Below are positions 45,774 through 52,922 of a stretch of DNA of 64,000 nucleotides, piece after piece. The notes below the pieces were generated by a model. It did no database searches. It saw only the letters and a list, made by a program, of their open reading frames with translations, and was not told the origin of the DNA. The position numbers and the translations under genes are program-made. Positions within the stretch are counted from its first letter, which is position 1, and each line of letters begins with the position of its first letter. The stretch is taken from assembly GCA_964617825.1 (NCBI GenBank), contig CAZTWL010000012.1, forward strand, positions 36,560-100,559, written 5' to 3'. The DNA is from VSJD01 sp964617825 (lineage in GTDB: Bacteria; Verrucomicrobiota; Kiritimatiellia; JAAZAB01).

Positions 45774-46289
45774 TCACCAGGTTTCGACAACTTTTTCGAC
45801 AATCCGCTTGGCAAGGTCTTCCGATGCGGCCGGAATGGCCGCGCGCTTGCAGCTGTTGAGATTGCCCAGATAGACGAACGTGGATTCCCCAATGACCGCG
45901 GCCTCGTTCATGATCTCCCTCGTCTTGGCGCGCCTAAGGACAAATGACACTTTCAAAGTCAGCCGGTATTCGTTCGGCTTGACCTTGTCCACGGTCTGGT
46001 CATAACGCAACGGCGTCAGCGTCAGGGCATTCAATGTGGTTTCGAGGAGCACATCGGCCTCGCCCTTGGGCGCGATGCGCAGCGTGCCATCCTTCTGGAA
46101 CTCGGCTTTTGTCGCATTGGTGGTATCGATTTCCAGCAGGGGCTCGTTGCACTTATTGATAAAAAGCTGCACATAAATGGACTTCACATCCGGCGGGAGA
46201 GTGCTGCCTAAACGGTATCCCACACACCCCGTCATGGCCAGCAGACCAAGCGCCATTCCCAGCAGCATTGCCATCCTTTTGTAAATCAT
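45774..46289 (-). CDS. lptE: LptE-like outer-membrane lipoprotein
   Basis: A 171-residue lipoprotein (signal peptide and lipobox in ALGLLAMTGCVGYRLGST, Cys near 22). The mature part has the LptE plan: GYRLGSTLPPDVKSIYVQLF, NATKAEFQKDGTLRI, LETTLNALTLTPLRYD, ASEDLAKRIVEKVVETW. LptE plugs the LptD barrel and helps insert lipopolysaccharide. It begins 2 bases after the bamD-like gene stop, so the two are one transcript. Sequence identity in this family is low, so the name rests on pattern and size. Confidence 0.82.
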   Translation of the reverse strand: MIYKRMAMLLGMALGLLAMTGCVGYRLGSTLPPDVKSIYVQLFINKCNEPLLEIDTTNATKAEFQKDGTLRIAPKGEADVLLETTLNALTLTPLRYDQTVDKVKPNEYRLTLKVSFVLRRAKTREIMNEAAVIGESTFVYLGNLNSCKRAAIPAASEDLAKRIVEKVVETW

Positions 46290-46291
46290 GG

Positions 46292-47314
46292 CTATTTCCC
46301 CAGTTTTCGATTGATCTCCGCAATACGCACATGAGCCTGTTCCGCCCACGTCGAACTGGGAAATTCGTCAATCACCCGCTCGTACCCGATCCGGGCCGCA
46401 ACCAGGCTGTCATTCCGCACCGGCTGGTCGCTGTTAAACCGCGCGGTTTTTTCATAGAGTTCCGCCTGACTATAAAGGCCGCCGGCTAAATCACGCTGGA
46501 GTTCATCCAAATAGGTCCTAGCGTCCGCAGCCATGTCGCTGTAGGGATACCAATCCAGAAACCCCTGCAACACCGCCACGGCATTCTCGCGCAAATCCAG
46601 GGCCACGGGATTTTCACGGGAATATTCATAGCAACAGCGTCCCTGGCTGAATAAAGCCTGCTCGGCCAGAGGGCTGACGGGATAGCGCTGATGGTAAATT
46701 CCGTAGGCTTCCACGGCCATATCATATTGCTTGGTCTTTTCGTAAATCCGCGCGATGCGGAACTGCAACTCGGACGCCCGCTTCCACTGGGTGCCGTCCC
46801 GGATCAGCTTCTCGAAGAGCGGAATGGCCTCTTCCGGCGTCTTGAACTTGAAAAAAAGAAAATATCGATCGCGCGTGGCTATGCCATCGGCAATGGAATA
46901 CATGCGTTCCATGACCTCGTCATACGGGAAGAAACCGGCATAGGCCTGCACCAGGAACTGGTATTCATCAAAAGCCTTGGCAGGCTTGCCGCGCTGTTCC
47001 AGCAGGCGGCAATAAGTCAATTGCGCCACCGGCGCCTGCGGGGATTCCGGCCAGGCATTCACCAGCGCCAGACAGGCCTTCGAAGCCCGGATCGTATGGC
47101 CCCCGGCCTTGAGCTCATTGATCCAAGCCAACTGCGTATCCGGGGTGGCTTCGGCCGGCCGATAGTGCTCCCACCAGCTCAAGTCATGCCGGGCGCGATT
47201 GGTCTCGTTCTTGCCGGCGGACTTGGCCGCTTCCTCTGTCAGGCCCACGCCGGCCAGCGCAAAAAGCAAAAGCCCCGCCACACCCACCCGCCGAATATAG
47301 TTCCATTTTTGCAT
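46292..47314 (-). CDS. BamD/YfiO-like tetratricopeptide protein
   Basis: A 340-residue protein with a signal-like N-terminus (YIRRVGVAGLLLFALAGVGL) but no clear lipobox Cys, followed by TPR helices: AFDEYQFLVQAYAGFFPYDE, then YDMAVEAYGIYHQRYPVSPL, AVAVLQGFLDWYPYSDMAAD and AARIGYERVIDEFPSSTWAE. The Y-P-x-S/Y-x2-A breaks are the usual BamD repeats. It probably belongs to outer-membrane protein assembly. It is longer than E. coli BamD (245) and might be an alternative CpoB-like protein. The start at 47314 was chosen to begin at the signal segment. Confidence 0.75.
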   Translation of the reverse strand: MQKWNYIRRVGVAGLLLFALAGVGLTEEAAKSAGKNETNRARHDLSWWEHYRPAEATPDTQLAWINELKAGGHTIRASKACLALVNAWPESPQAPVAQLTYCRLLEQRGKPAKAFDEYQFLVQAYAGFFPYDEVMERMYSIADGIATRDRYFLFFKFKTPEEAIPLFEKLIRDGTQWKRASELQFRIARIYEKTKQYDMAVEAYGIYHQRYPVSPLAEQALFSQGRCCYEYSRENPVALDLRENAVAVLQGFLDWYPYSDMAADARTYLDELQRDLAGGLYSQAELYEKTARFNSDQPVRNDSLVAARIGYERVIDEFPSSTWAEQAHVRIAEINRKLGK

Positions 47315-47403
47315 GCAGCGTACATTAAGAACCTGCGCAGACGCCGTCAAGCCGAATCAGGCCCTGACTTTAACACCGCATCCGCCGAAAGCAGGCGTGC
47401 CGT

Positions 47404-47460
47404 GGCCGGCGAGGCTACAGAATCTTGAATTGCCTTAACATCGATATGGCAAACAGCCAA
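47404..47460 (-). repeat. Dispersed repeat R2, copy 1
   Basis: About 57 bases that recur at 47726-47782 with roughly six mismatches. On the minus strand the copy reads as LAVCHIDVKAIQDSVASP, and the other copy as LAVCHINVKEIQGSIASP, so the changes are conservative in that frame. Not a recognised gene. Confidence 0.75.
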
Positions 47461-47499
47461 GCATTCGGATATCGCGCCTAGGCTGCGGGCGCGATGGAG

Positions 47500-47680
47500 T
47501 CCGCGGCGTGCATTTCGGCATCCGCCACCTGACGGATTCGATAATTTAGGGCAAGTTTGGCGCAGATGGCGGCGCGCCGCGTGCCGCGCTGGATATGTAT
47601 CCGCGCAAACGCGACAAGCCGTCAGATGCGCCAAAATCGGCCGAAATTATCGAACGAAATGCACGCCGCACGGCTGCACC
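47500..47680. repeat. Inverted repeat structure between the R2 copies
   Basis: GCGGCGTGCATTTCG near 47506 has a perfect 15-base complement, CGAAATGCACGCCGC, near 47660. Inside it, TTCGATAATTT and AAATTATCGAA form a second inverted pair. The enclosed 130 bases show no gene. It may be a relic of a small mobile element. Confidence 0.6.
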
Positions 47681-47725
47681 AACCAACCCAAAATAAACCA
47701 ACGAATATTTTTGTCTTACACCCGT

Positions 47726-47782
47726 TACCGGCGAGGCTATAGAACCTTGAATTTCCTTAACATTGATATGGCAAACAGCCAA
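47726..47782 (-). repeat. Dispersed repeat R2, copy 2
   Basis: Direct repeat of 47404-47460, 322 bases away, in the same orientation. Confidence 0.75.
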
Positions 47783-47818
47783 AACAACCTGACAGTCCAC
47801 ACCTGTTAAGCGCATGCA

Positions 47819-48454
47819 TCAGCTCAAGGCCGCGTAAACCGCCTCGGCAATGGCCAGATGGCCGGTTGGATTCGGATGCACCGGCTCGGCGCAAAACGTA
47901 TCGGGCTCGTGGTATTTCAACAGGCGCCCAAACAGCTCGTGGGTCTTGATATGCCGCGTCTTGAAGGCGCGACTAAGCCGTTCCACAACGGATAGGTAGT
48001 CCGGAATCGCGTCCAAAACCTGCTTGCGATGACTGTTGGGCGCGGCATCGCGGCTGATATAAAACGGATCGATCAGCAGGATCCGGCATTTCGGGAAGTC
48101 CTTCTGCGTACGCTCCAGGATCTCGCGGTAGGCGGCCTCGAACGGCTGCGGCGCCAAATCCTTGCGATTGCCGAACAAATAGCCGTGGAGATCGTTGATA
48201 CCTATCTTGATCGAAAGCCAGTCAGGCCGATTACGCAGGACGTCATCTGTCCAGCGATTGAGCATCCCCACCACGTTGTCGCCGCTGATGCCCTTATTGA
48301 CGATTATAAGCTTCCTGGCCGGTTCCCGGACGATCGACAAGTCGGCAAAAAGCTTTACGTAGCCGTTGCCCAGCGGCCGCTGGCTGTCGCGCCGTCCGCA
48401 ATCGGTAATGCTGTCGCCGATGAACACAATCTTCTGCCCGTCCTTGATCTGCAT
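47819..48454 (-). CDS. SGNH/GDSL hydrolase (acetylesterase-like)
   Basis: A 211-residue protein with the SGNH blocks VFIGDSITDCGRR (Ser nucleophile), NKGISGDNVVG (Gly), LSIKIGINDLHGYL (Asn), and AEPVHPNPTGHLAIAEAVY (His). The residue three before the His, normally Asp, is Glu here. GGAGGAGA precedes the ATG at 48454. Similar proteins are rhamnogalacturonan or xylan acetylesterases; this one has no signal peptide. It follows the MFS-HEAT gene on the same strand by 24 bases, perhaps as a transporter-esterase pair. Confidence 0.9.
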   Translation of the reverse strand: MQIKDGQKIVFIGDSITDCGRRDSQRPLGNGYVKLFADLSIVREPARKLIIVNKGISGDNVVGMLNRWTDDVLRNRPDWLSIKIGINDLHGYLFGNRKDLAPQPFEAAYREILERTQKDFPKCRILLIDPFYISRDAAPNSHRKQVLDAIPDYLSVVERLSRAFKTRHIKTHELFGRLLKYHEPDTFCAEPVHPNPTGHLAIAEAVYAALS

Positions 48455-48478
48455 GGTCAGTCTCCTCCACGATATTTT

Positions 48479-50758
48479 TTATTTGTCATCATCCATCTTT
48501 TCCCGCTGCTCCCGCATGATCGCCAAGGCCTTATGCAGGATATTCAAAGTCAGAAGCACATATTCCTTGCGCGCGGCGCCCGATTGCTCGAGCTGGCAAC
48601 CGCACTCGACCAGCACCGCAGCCAGGGGCGGCGACAATTGATCGAGAGGCACATAGCGAATCAAGCGACCAAGATTCTCGGCGCCGACATCAAGGTCCTG
48701 GGCCGCTAAAGATTGCTCCGCCTTATCCAGCGTTTCGTCGCGCTGCGCCGAATAGGGCCATTCGCTCGCCATGCGCTTGCGTAGATTCGTAAGGGCCTGG
48801 GCACAGCCAGTGCCGAAATCCGAGCGGGTCGCGCGCCAGATGCGGACAAAATAGCTTTCATCGCCGATGATCCGCGCGATGGCCAGGGCCGTTTCGCCGC
48901 GCCGGCTATCGCCCGATACCCGGCGCAACAAAGCCACAAGATCATCCAGAGTATGCCTGGCCCGTAAAACGCCCAGGGCCGAGGCATAGGCCACCCGGAT
49001 GCCGTCGTGTTTTTCGTTTTTCAGCAGATCGCACAGCAACGGCACCGACTCGCTGTCGCCCAAGTCGGCCAGAGAACGCGCGCTGCGCGAACGCAACAGC
49101 GCATATTCGGAATGCAAAGCCTGGCGCAACGCCGGGATCGCGCGCTTGTCGCCAATCCGGCCCAGGGCCCAGCCGGCCGCCACGCTTAAATCGGGCTCCT
49201 GGCTTGCCAGGATGGCAATGAGGGCCTTGGTCAACGTTTCGTGCGGCGGCATGCGTACCATCGCCACAATCGCCTCGTAGCGCACGTTGAAACTGGGATC
49301 GGTAACCGCTTCCAGCAGTTCGGCCACGCTCAAGGGATTTTCGGCATCGCCCATGCTCCGCGTCGTGGAAAGCCGCTCGGCTTCATTATCGGCAAACCGG
49401 TAACGGATCATCGAATTAAAGGCCATCAGCGGATTGCCCTGGATGAACATGGACATGAACTCGCCCGGCCGCACGAGCCCGTCCTTGCGTATACGACTGT
49501 AAAAAAAGGCCGCCCCAATCATAAACAACAGACTGAATCCGAAAAGCGGCGAAAACTGGTCCACATGCACAAAGCGCCAGGTAAACGACACGTTGCGGCA
49601 TTGGTCCAGAAGCCAACCTGCGCCCAAGGGCGCCACGGCGGCGCATAGTCCGGAAAAAGCATAATGCACCGAGTAATAGATGGCATTATTGCTATCGTGC
49701 GGGACTGCCCCGACAAACAAATAGCGCCCGACACCGGCATTGTAGCCCTGGACGGCGATTCCATAATAGCCATACGACACCATGGCAGCCGTCAGGCTCC
49801 AGGCGGCGGCCCGCGGCAACAAAAAGACAATAATGGGGAACAAAACGACCAGGACAAGTCCGGTCAAAAGCACCGGTTTGCTTCCGAACCGGTCCCCGCT
49901 CCAGCCCCACAGGTAACTGGAGGCCAGGACCCCCAACCAGAAAACAACACTGAGCAACAGCACTTGGTCGGCGCGCAAGCCCACCTGATCCTGCATATAG
50001 AGCGGCAAGAAAGACAAGCCGAACACGGCCAGGGAGAACAGCCCAATCCCGCCCTCATAAAGCAAGAAATTACGGTCTTGCATGACCGCAAGGAAATTGC
50101 GGCCCCACCCCATGGAACGCACTTCCGCGCGCACCGGCCGCCCGCCAGGAATCATGAGAAAGGCAAAAAACGATATCACGGCAAACGGAATACTTATGAA
50201 AACCAGCAGGCTGTAGCCATTCAGCCCCTGGACATGTTTTAGAATCAGGGACGCACCCCAAACCGTAATCAAGCTGCATATCCCGCATATGATGGCATTG
50301 ACCGCATCTGTTTTGCCGCGCAAATGGTTGGGAATGATATCGCGCGCCCACGGGAAAAACCCGGTATCGCCCACCGCACGGCAAAACGAAAACGCTACCG
50401 TTACCCAGAACACCCAGAAGAACGCCGCATTCACCCCATACCGGACCAGAACCCAAGGCGCCGCGCCCAGCAGCACCGTGAAAATCGTGCGCGTGCCGAA
50501 ACCCCAGAGGAAAATCCGCTTGACGCCCCAACTCACCGCCCATCCCGAAAACAGCAGCGCAAACAGCGAGAAAAAAAACGGCAACGACAGAATAACGCCA
50601 ATCTGGGTCTTACTGAACCCCAGCGCATTGAGAAACAGAGGCAGAATTCCGCCAAACCAAGTCAGAATAATGAATACAAAATTGCTGGCTTGGCCGCCGA
50701 AATACCAGGGGAAAGCCCGTATCTTGTCGGACGTCGTCAGTGATTGGTTTTGCGCCAT
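48479..50758 (-). CDS. MFS transporter with C-terminal HEAT-repeat domain
   Basis: A 759-residue fusion. Residues about 15-450 hold some twelve membrane helices of the major facilitator fold, with ALGFSKTQIGVILSLPFFF early and LWGWSGDRFGSKPVLLTG at the central loop, the usual DR-x-G motif. Residues about 470-640 are HEAT/PBS-like repeats (VRYEAIVAMVRMPPHETLTK, VAAGWALGRIGDKRAIPALR and LLRSRSARSLADLGDSESVP), then a helical tail. The soluble part is likely cytoplasmic and may bind a partner or regulator. The ATG at 50758 gives MAQNQSLT; the frame extends to 50812 without support. The transported solute is unknown; the SGNH gene downstream hints at sugars. Confidence 0.87.
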   Translation of the reverse strand: MAQNQSLTTSDKIRAFPWYFGGQASNFVFIILTWFGGILPLFLNALGFSKTQIGVILSLPFFFSLFALLFSGWAVSWGVKRIFLWGFGTRTIFTVLLGAAPWVLVRYGVNAAFFWVFWVTVAFSFCRAVGDTGFFPWARDIIPNHLRGKTDAVNAIICGICSLITVWGASLILKHVQGLNGYSLLVFISIPFAVISFFAFLMIPGGRPVRAEVRSMGWGRNFLAVMQDRNFLLYEGGIGLFSLAVFGLSFLPLYMQDQVGLRADQVLLLSVVFWLGVLASSYLWGWSGDRFGSKPVLLTGLVLVVLFPIIVFLLPRAAAWSLTAAMVSYGYYGIAVQGYNAGVGRYLFVGAVPHDSNNAIYYSVHYAFSGLCAAVAPLGAGWLLDQCRNVSFTWRFVHVDQFSPLFGFSLLFMIGAAFFYSRIRKDGLVRPGEFMSMFIQGNPLMAFNSMIRYRFADNEAERLSTTRSMGDAENPLSVAELLEAVTDPSFNVRYEAIVAMVRMPPHETLTKALIAILASQEPDLSVAAGWALGRIGDKRAIPALRQALHSEYALLRSRSARSLADLGDSESVPLLCDLLKNEKHDGIRVAYASALGVLRARHTLDDLVALLRRVSGDSRRGETALAIARIIGDESYFVRIWRATRSDFGTGCAQALTNLRKRMASEWPYSAQRDETLDKAEQSLAAQDLDVGAENLGRLIRYVPLDQLSPPLAAVLVECGCQLEQSGAARKEYVLLTLNILHKALAIMREQREKMDDDK

Positions 50759-50828
50759 ATAAATTGGATGCTGCCAATTTGCTCTGGGTATGATAGAAAC
50801 GACCGAATTCAAGCCATGGCCGTAACTT

Positions 50829-51245
50829 ATGAATGAATCACCCGTCAGTCAAACAAAAAAGGATGCGCTAACGGCGCGTATGCTGACCCTCGGCATCCGG
50901 GAGCCGGATCTGGAGGAAAAGTTCATCCTCGGTTCCGGCAAAGGTGGCCAAAAGGTGAACAAGACTTCGTCCTGCGTCTATTTGCGCCACAACCCCACCG
51001 GACTGGAAGTCAAATGCGGCCAGACGCGGTTCCGGGAACAGAACCGGTTTCTGGCCCGACGCGAACTATGCGACCGGCTGGAAGCGCGTCAACGCGGCAT
51101 GCAAACCGCCCGGCAGCAGACAATCGAAAAAATCCGCCGCCAGAAACGACGCCGTTCCCGCCGTCAAAAGAATCGAATGCTGGAAGGCAAACATCTCCAG
51201 ACCCGCAAGAAGGAATCTCGCCGGACGCCGGGTTCGGACGAATAA
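50829..51245 (+). CDS. Peptide chain release factor-like protein (GGQ, C12orf65/ArfB type)
   Basis: A 138-residue protein having only the GGQ catalytic domain of class-I release factors: ILGSGKGGQKVNKTSSCV at 34-51, with Gly39-Gly40-Gln41, then VYLRHNPTGLEVKCGQTR. The tail is strongly basic (RRQKRRRSRRQKNRMLEGK). Such proteins free stalled ribosomes by hydrolysing peptidyl-tRNA without codon recognition. The tail probably enters the mRNA channel. It is divergent from the MFS-HEAT gene with 70 bases between starts. Confidence 0.9.
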   Translation: MNESPVSQTKKDALTARMLTLGIREPDLEEKFILGSGKGGQKVNKTSSCVYLRHNPTGLEVKCGQTRFREQNRFLARRELCDRLEARQRGMQTARQQTIEKIRRQKRRRSRRQKNRMLEGKHLQTRKKESRRTPGSDE

Positions 51246-51297
51246 CGTGTTGAACCGCCGAAAGCCGCCAAGAACAACCAAGAAAGCAACCAGACGA

Positions 51298-51338
51298 ACA
51301 ACCTACAGTCTTCAGCCCTCAGCGGCCCTATGGGACGA
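51298..51338 (+). repeat. Hairpin-capped repeat H, right-end fragment (copy E)
   Basis: Only the last 40 bases of the repeat, with CTACAGTCTTCAGCCCTC and a degenerate right hairpin ending CCCTATGGGACG. Confidence 0.65.
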
Positions 51339-51399
51339 ATATTTTTTAGTATTTTTTCATTGACCATCGCCCCGTTTCCATTGACGATTGCTTTCTTTC

Positions 51400-51476
51400 G
51401 CGCCCGTAGCTCAACTGGACAGAGCATCTGACTTCGGATCAGAAGGCTGCAGGTTCAAATCCTGCCGGGCGCGCCA
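51400..51476 (+). tRNA. tRNA-Arg (TCG)
   Basis: A 77-base cloverleaf: acceptor GCGCCCG/CGGGCGC, D arm GCTC-GAGC, anticodon stem TCTGA/TCAGA with loop CTTCGGA, T arm GCAGG-TTCAAAT-CCTGC and an encoded CCA. The anticodon at positions 34-36 reads TCG (codon CGA). The accessory zone starts immediately after it, as is common where tRNA genes act as integration sites. Confidence 0.92.
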
Positions 51477-51497
51477 CACCACCTATAGTGACAGGAC

Positions 51498-51731
51498 ATG
51501 CCAGATCACGACTCTGAGTAATATCCGCAGGGGTCGCCAGACGCCATTCGATGTCGTCGCAAAGCTCGAAAACTATCCCAAGAAAAACTGGCGGAATATG
51601 CAAAAGTCCACCGGAACTACATCGGCCTCGTCGAGCGGGGCGAACAGAACATTACGATTGAAAGCTTGGTCAAAGTGGCCAAGGCGCTGAAATGCAGGGC
51701 GATGGATTTGGTCGGGGATGCGGGGATTTGA
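51498..51731 (+). pseudogene. XRE-family HTH regulator remnant
   Basis: The frame from an ATG at 51498 gives MPDHDSE then TAA at 51519, then, without further stops, an XRE helix-turn-helix: KARKLSQEKLAEYAKVHRN, YIGLVERGEQNITIESLVK and VAKALKCRAMDLV to a TGA at 51729. No ATG, GTG or TTG lies between the TAA and the HTH, so the usual first helix (LGxRIRxLR) is lost or unreadable. It is most likely a decayed regulator of a former mobile element next to tRNA-Arg. No integrase is nearby. Confidence 0.72.
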
Positions 51732-51953
51732 GTCGAGAAATCTTCCCTCTGTCTCACGCTATATATGACACAAGTTGCCATGACAAGATATTGGGAATAA
51801 TGCAGTCAAAAACCGGCCATGACTTTCTTTGATAATGTTCAAGCCAAAGGGGGAAGGTCAATTCCATATTCGTTGATTAATCTGTGCCCCGATCCCAATA
51901 ATGTTTGTTGCTATTTATCGTTTGTCGAGGGCGTGACCCTTAGTCTTCTACAC
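51732..51953. other. Gap without gene
   Basis: About 220 bases between the XRE remnant and repeat copy A, rather A/T-rich, with no frame or structure I can support. Confidence 0.5.
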
Positions 51954-52132
51954 AGGATGCTACAGGCTGTAGGCTGAGGGCTGTGGACCTTAGGAAAACA
52001 GGCGCAAAAACATGTAATAATCAGACAAACGCCAAAAACCATAGTTCCGTTTTGGTGTATTTGCATTTTGCCCGTTCGAACCTACGGACTACAACCTATA
52101 GTCTACAGCCCTCGGAGTCCCTATGGGACGCC
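51954..52132 (+). repeat. Hairpin-capped repeat H, copy A
   Basis: About 179 bases. Conserved blocks in order: AGGATGCT, a GTAGGCTG-rich stretch, GGAAAACAGGCGCAAAAAC, GTAATAATCAGACAAACG, CCATAGTTCCG, TGCATTTTGCC, GTTCGAACCTACGGACTAC, GTCTACAGCCCTCGG, then the right-end hairpin around GTCCCTATGGGACGCC. The left hairpin is decayed. Same order as copies B and C. Confidence 0.88.
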
Positions 52133-52277
52133 GGTGATATTAACCTATAAATTGTGCTATGGATCCATGTTTTTCCCACATCGCCACCAGAAATTCAACG
52201 GCATGTCTTTAAGTTAGAATGTATTTATTTGATATTTGCCCCTGTTTCTATTAGCATTAAAAAAATAGGAGGTCCGC

Positions 52278-52901
52278 ATGAAAAAACTGTTTCATATTGT
52301 CGCAACGCCCCGAGCCGAAGAATCAAGGACCCTGAAAGTAAGCGAGTCTTTTCTGGAGGCGTTTATCAACAGCCATTCTGACTGGGTGGTTGAAGAATTG
52401 GACCTTTCCAAGGAGGAGCTGCCCGGCTTGACCGTAAAACGGGTTGACGGCAAGTACATGCTTCTGGGAGGCAGGGAGCTGTCGGGACAGTTTAGGGCGG
52501 CCTGGCAGGATATCATCCGGCACATGGAAAGATTCCTTTCCGCCGATGCCTATCTGGTGAGCACGCCCATGTGGAATTTTTCCATCCCTTATGTATTAAA
52601 ACATTACCTGGATGTTATCGTGCAGCCGAAATACCTCTTTAAATATACCGAAACCGGCGTGGAAGGCCTGGTAAAAAACCGTAGGATGGCGGTGATCACT
52701 TCCAGGGGAGGGAATTACAACTTGCCTGAATTCCGCGCTTTTGACCATCAGGAGCCTTATCTGCGCGCCATCTTCGGGTATGTGGGGATCAAGGACATTC
52801 AGTTCATTATAGCCCAGCCGATGGATATGGGAGAGGCCGTTCAGGCGCAGATGCTTAAGGAGGCGCAGGTTAAAGCCGAGGACCTCGCCAGGCAGTTTTA
52901 A
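52278..52901 (+). CDS. azoR: FMN-dependent NADH-azoreductase-like flavoprotein
   Basis: A 207-residue flavodoxin-like protein of the AzoR/AcpD family. FMN-binding loops are HIVATPRAEESRTLKVSESF near the start, STPMWNFSIPYVLKHYLD, and the third loop VITSRGGNYN. Members reduce quinones or azo compounds with NAD(P)H. AGGAGG stands 5 bases before the ATG. It forms an operon with the GH15 gene 21 bases downstream, an unusual pairing. AGG arginine codons and AGGAGG sites in both genes give them a look different from their neighbours, which would fit acquisition together; this is impression, not calculation. Confidence 0.9.
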   Translation: MKKLFHIVATPRAEESRTLKVSESFLEAFINSHSDWVVEELDLSKEELPGLTVKRVDGKYMLLGGRELSGQFRAAWQDIIRHMERFLSADAYLVSTPMWNFSIPYVLKHYLDVIVQPKYLFKYTETGVEGLVKNRRMAVITSRGGNYNLPEFRAFDHQEPYLRAIFGYVGIKDIQFIIAQPMDMGEAVQAQMLKEAQVKAEDLARQF

Positions 52902-52922
52902 TATCAGGGAAGGAGGCGCGTT

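Noticed and set aside
47546..47815. Minus-strand frame of 89 codons in the R2 repeat region
   Set aside because: Its only conserved peptide comes from the repeated DNA; the rest is arginine- and alanine-rich and unmatched.
51388..51690. 100-codon plus-strand frame over tRNA-Arg
   Set aside because: It reads through the tRNA and in the wrong frame across the helix-turn-helix segment.
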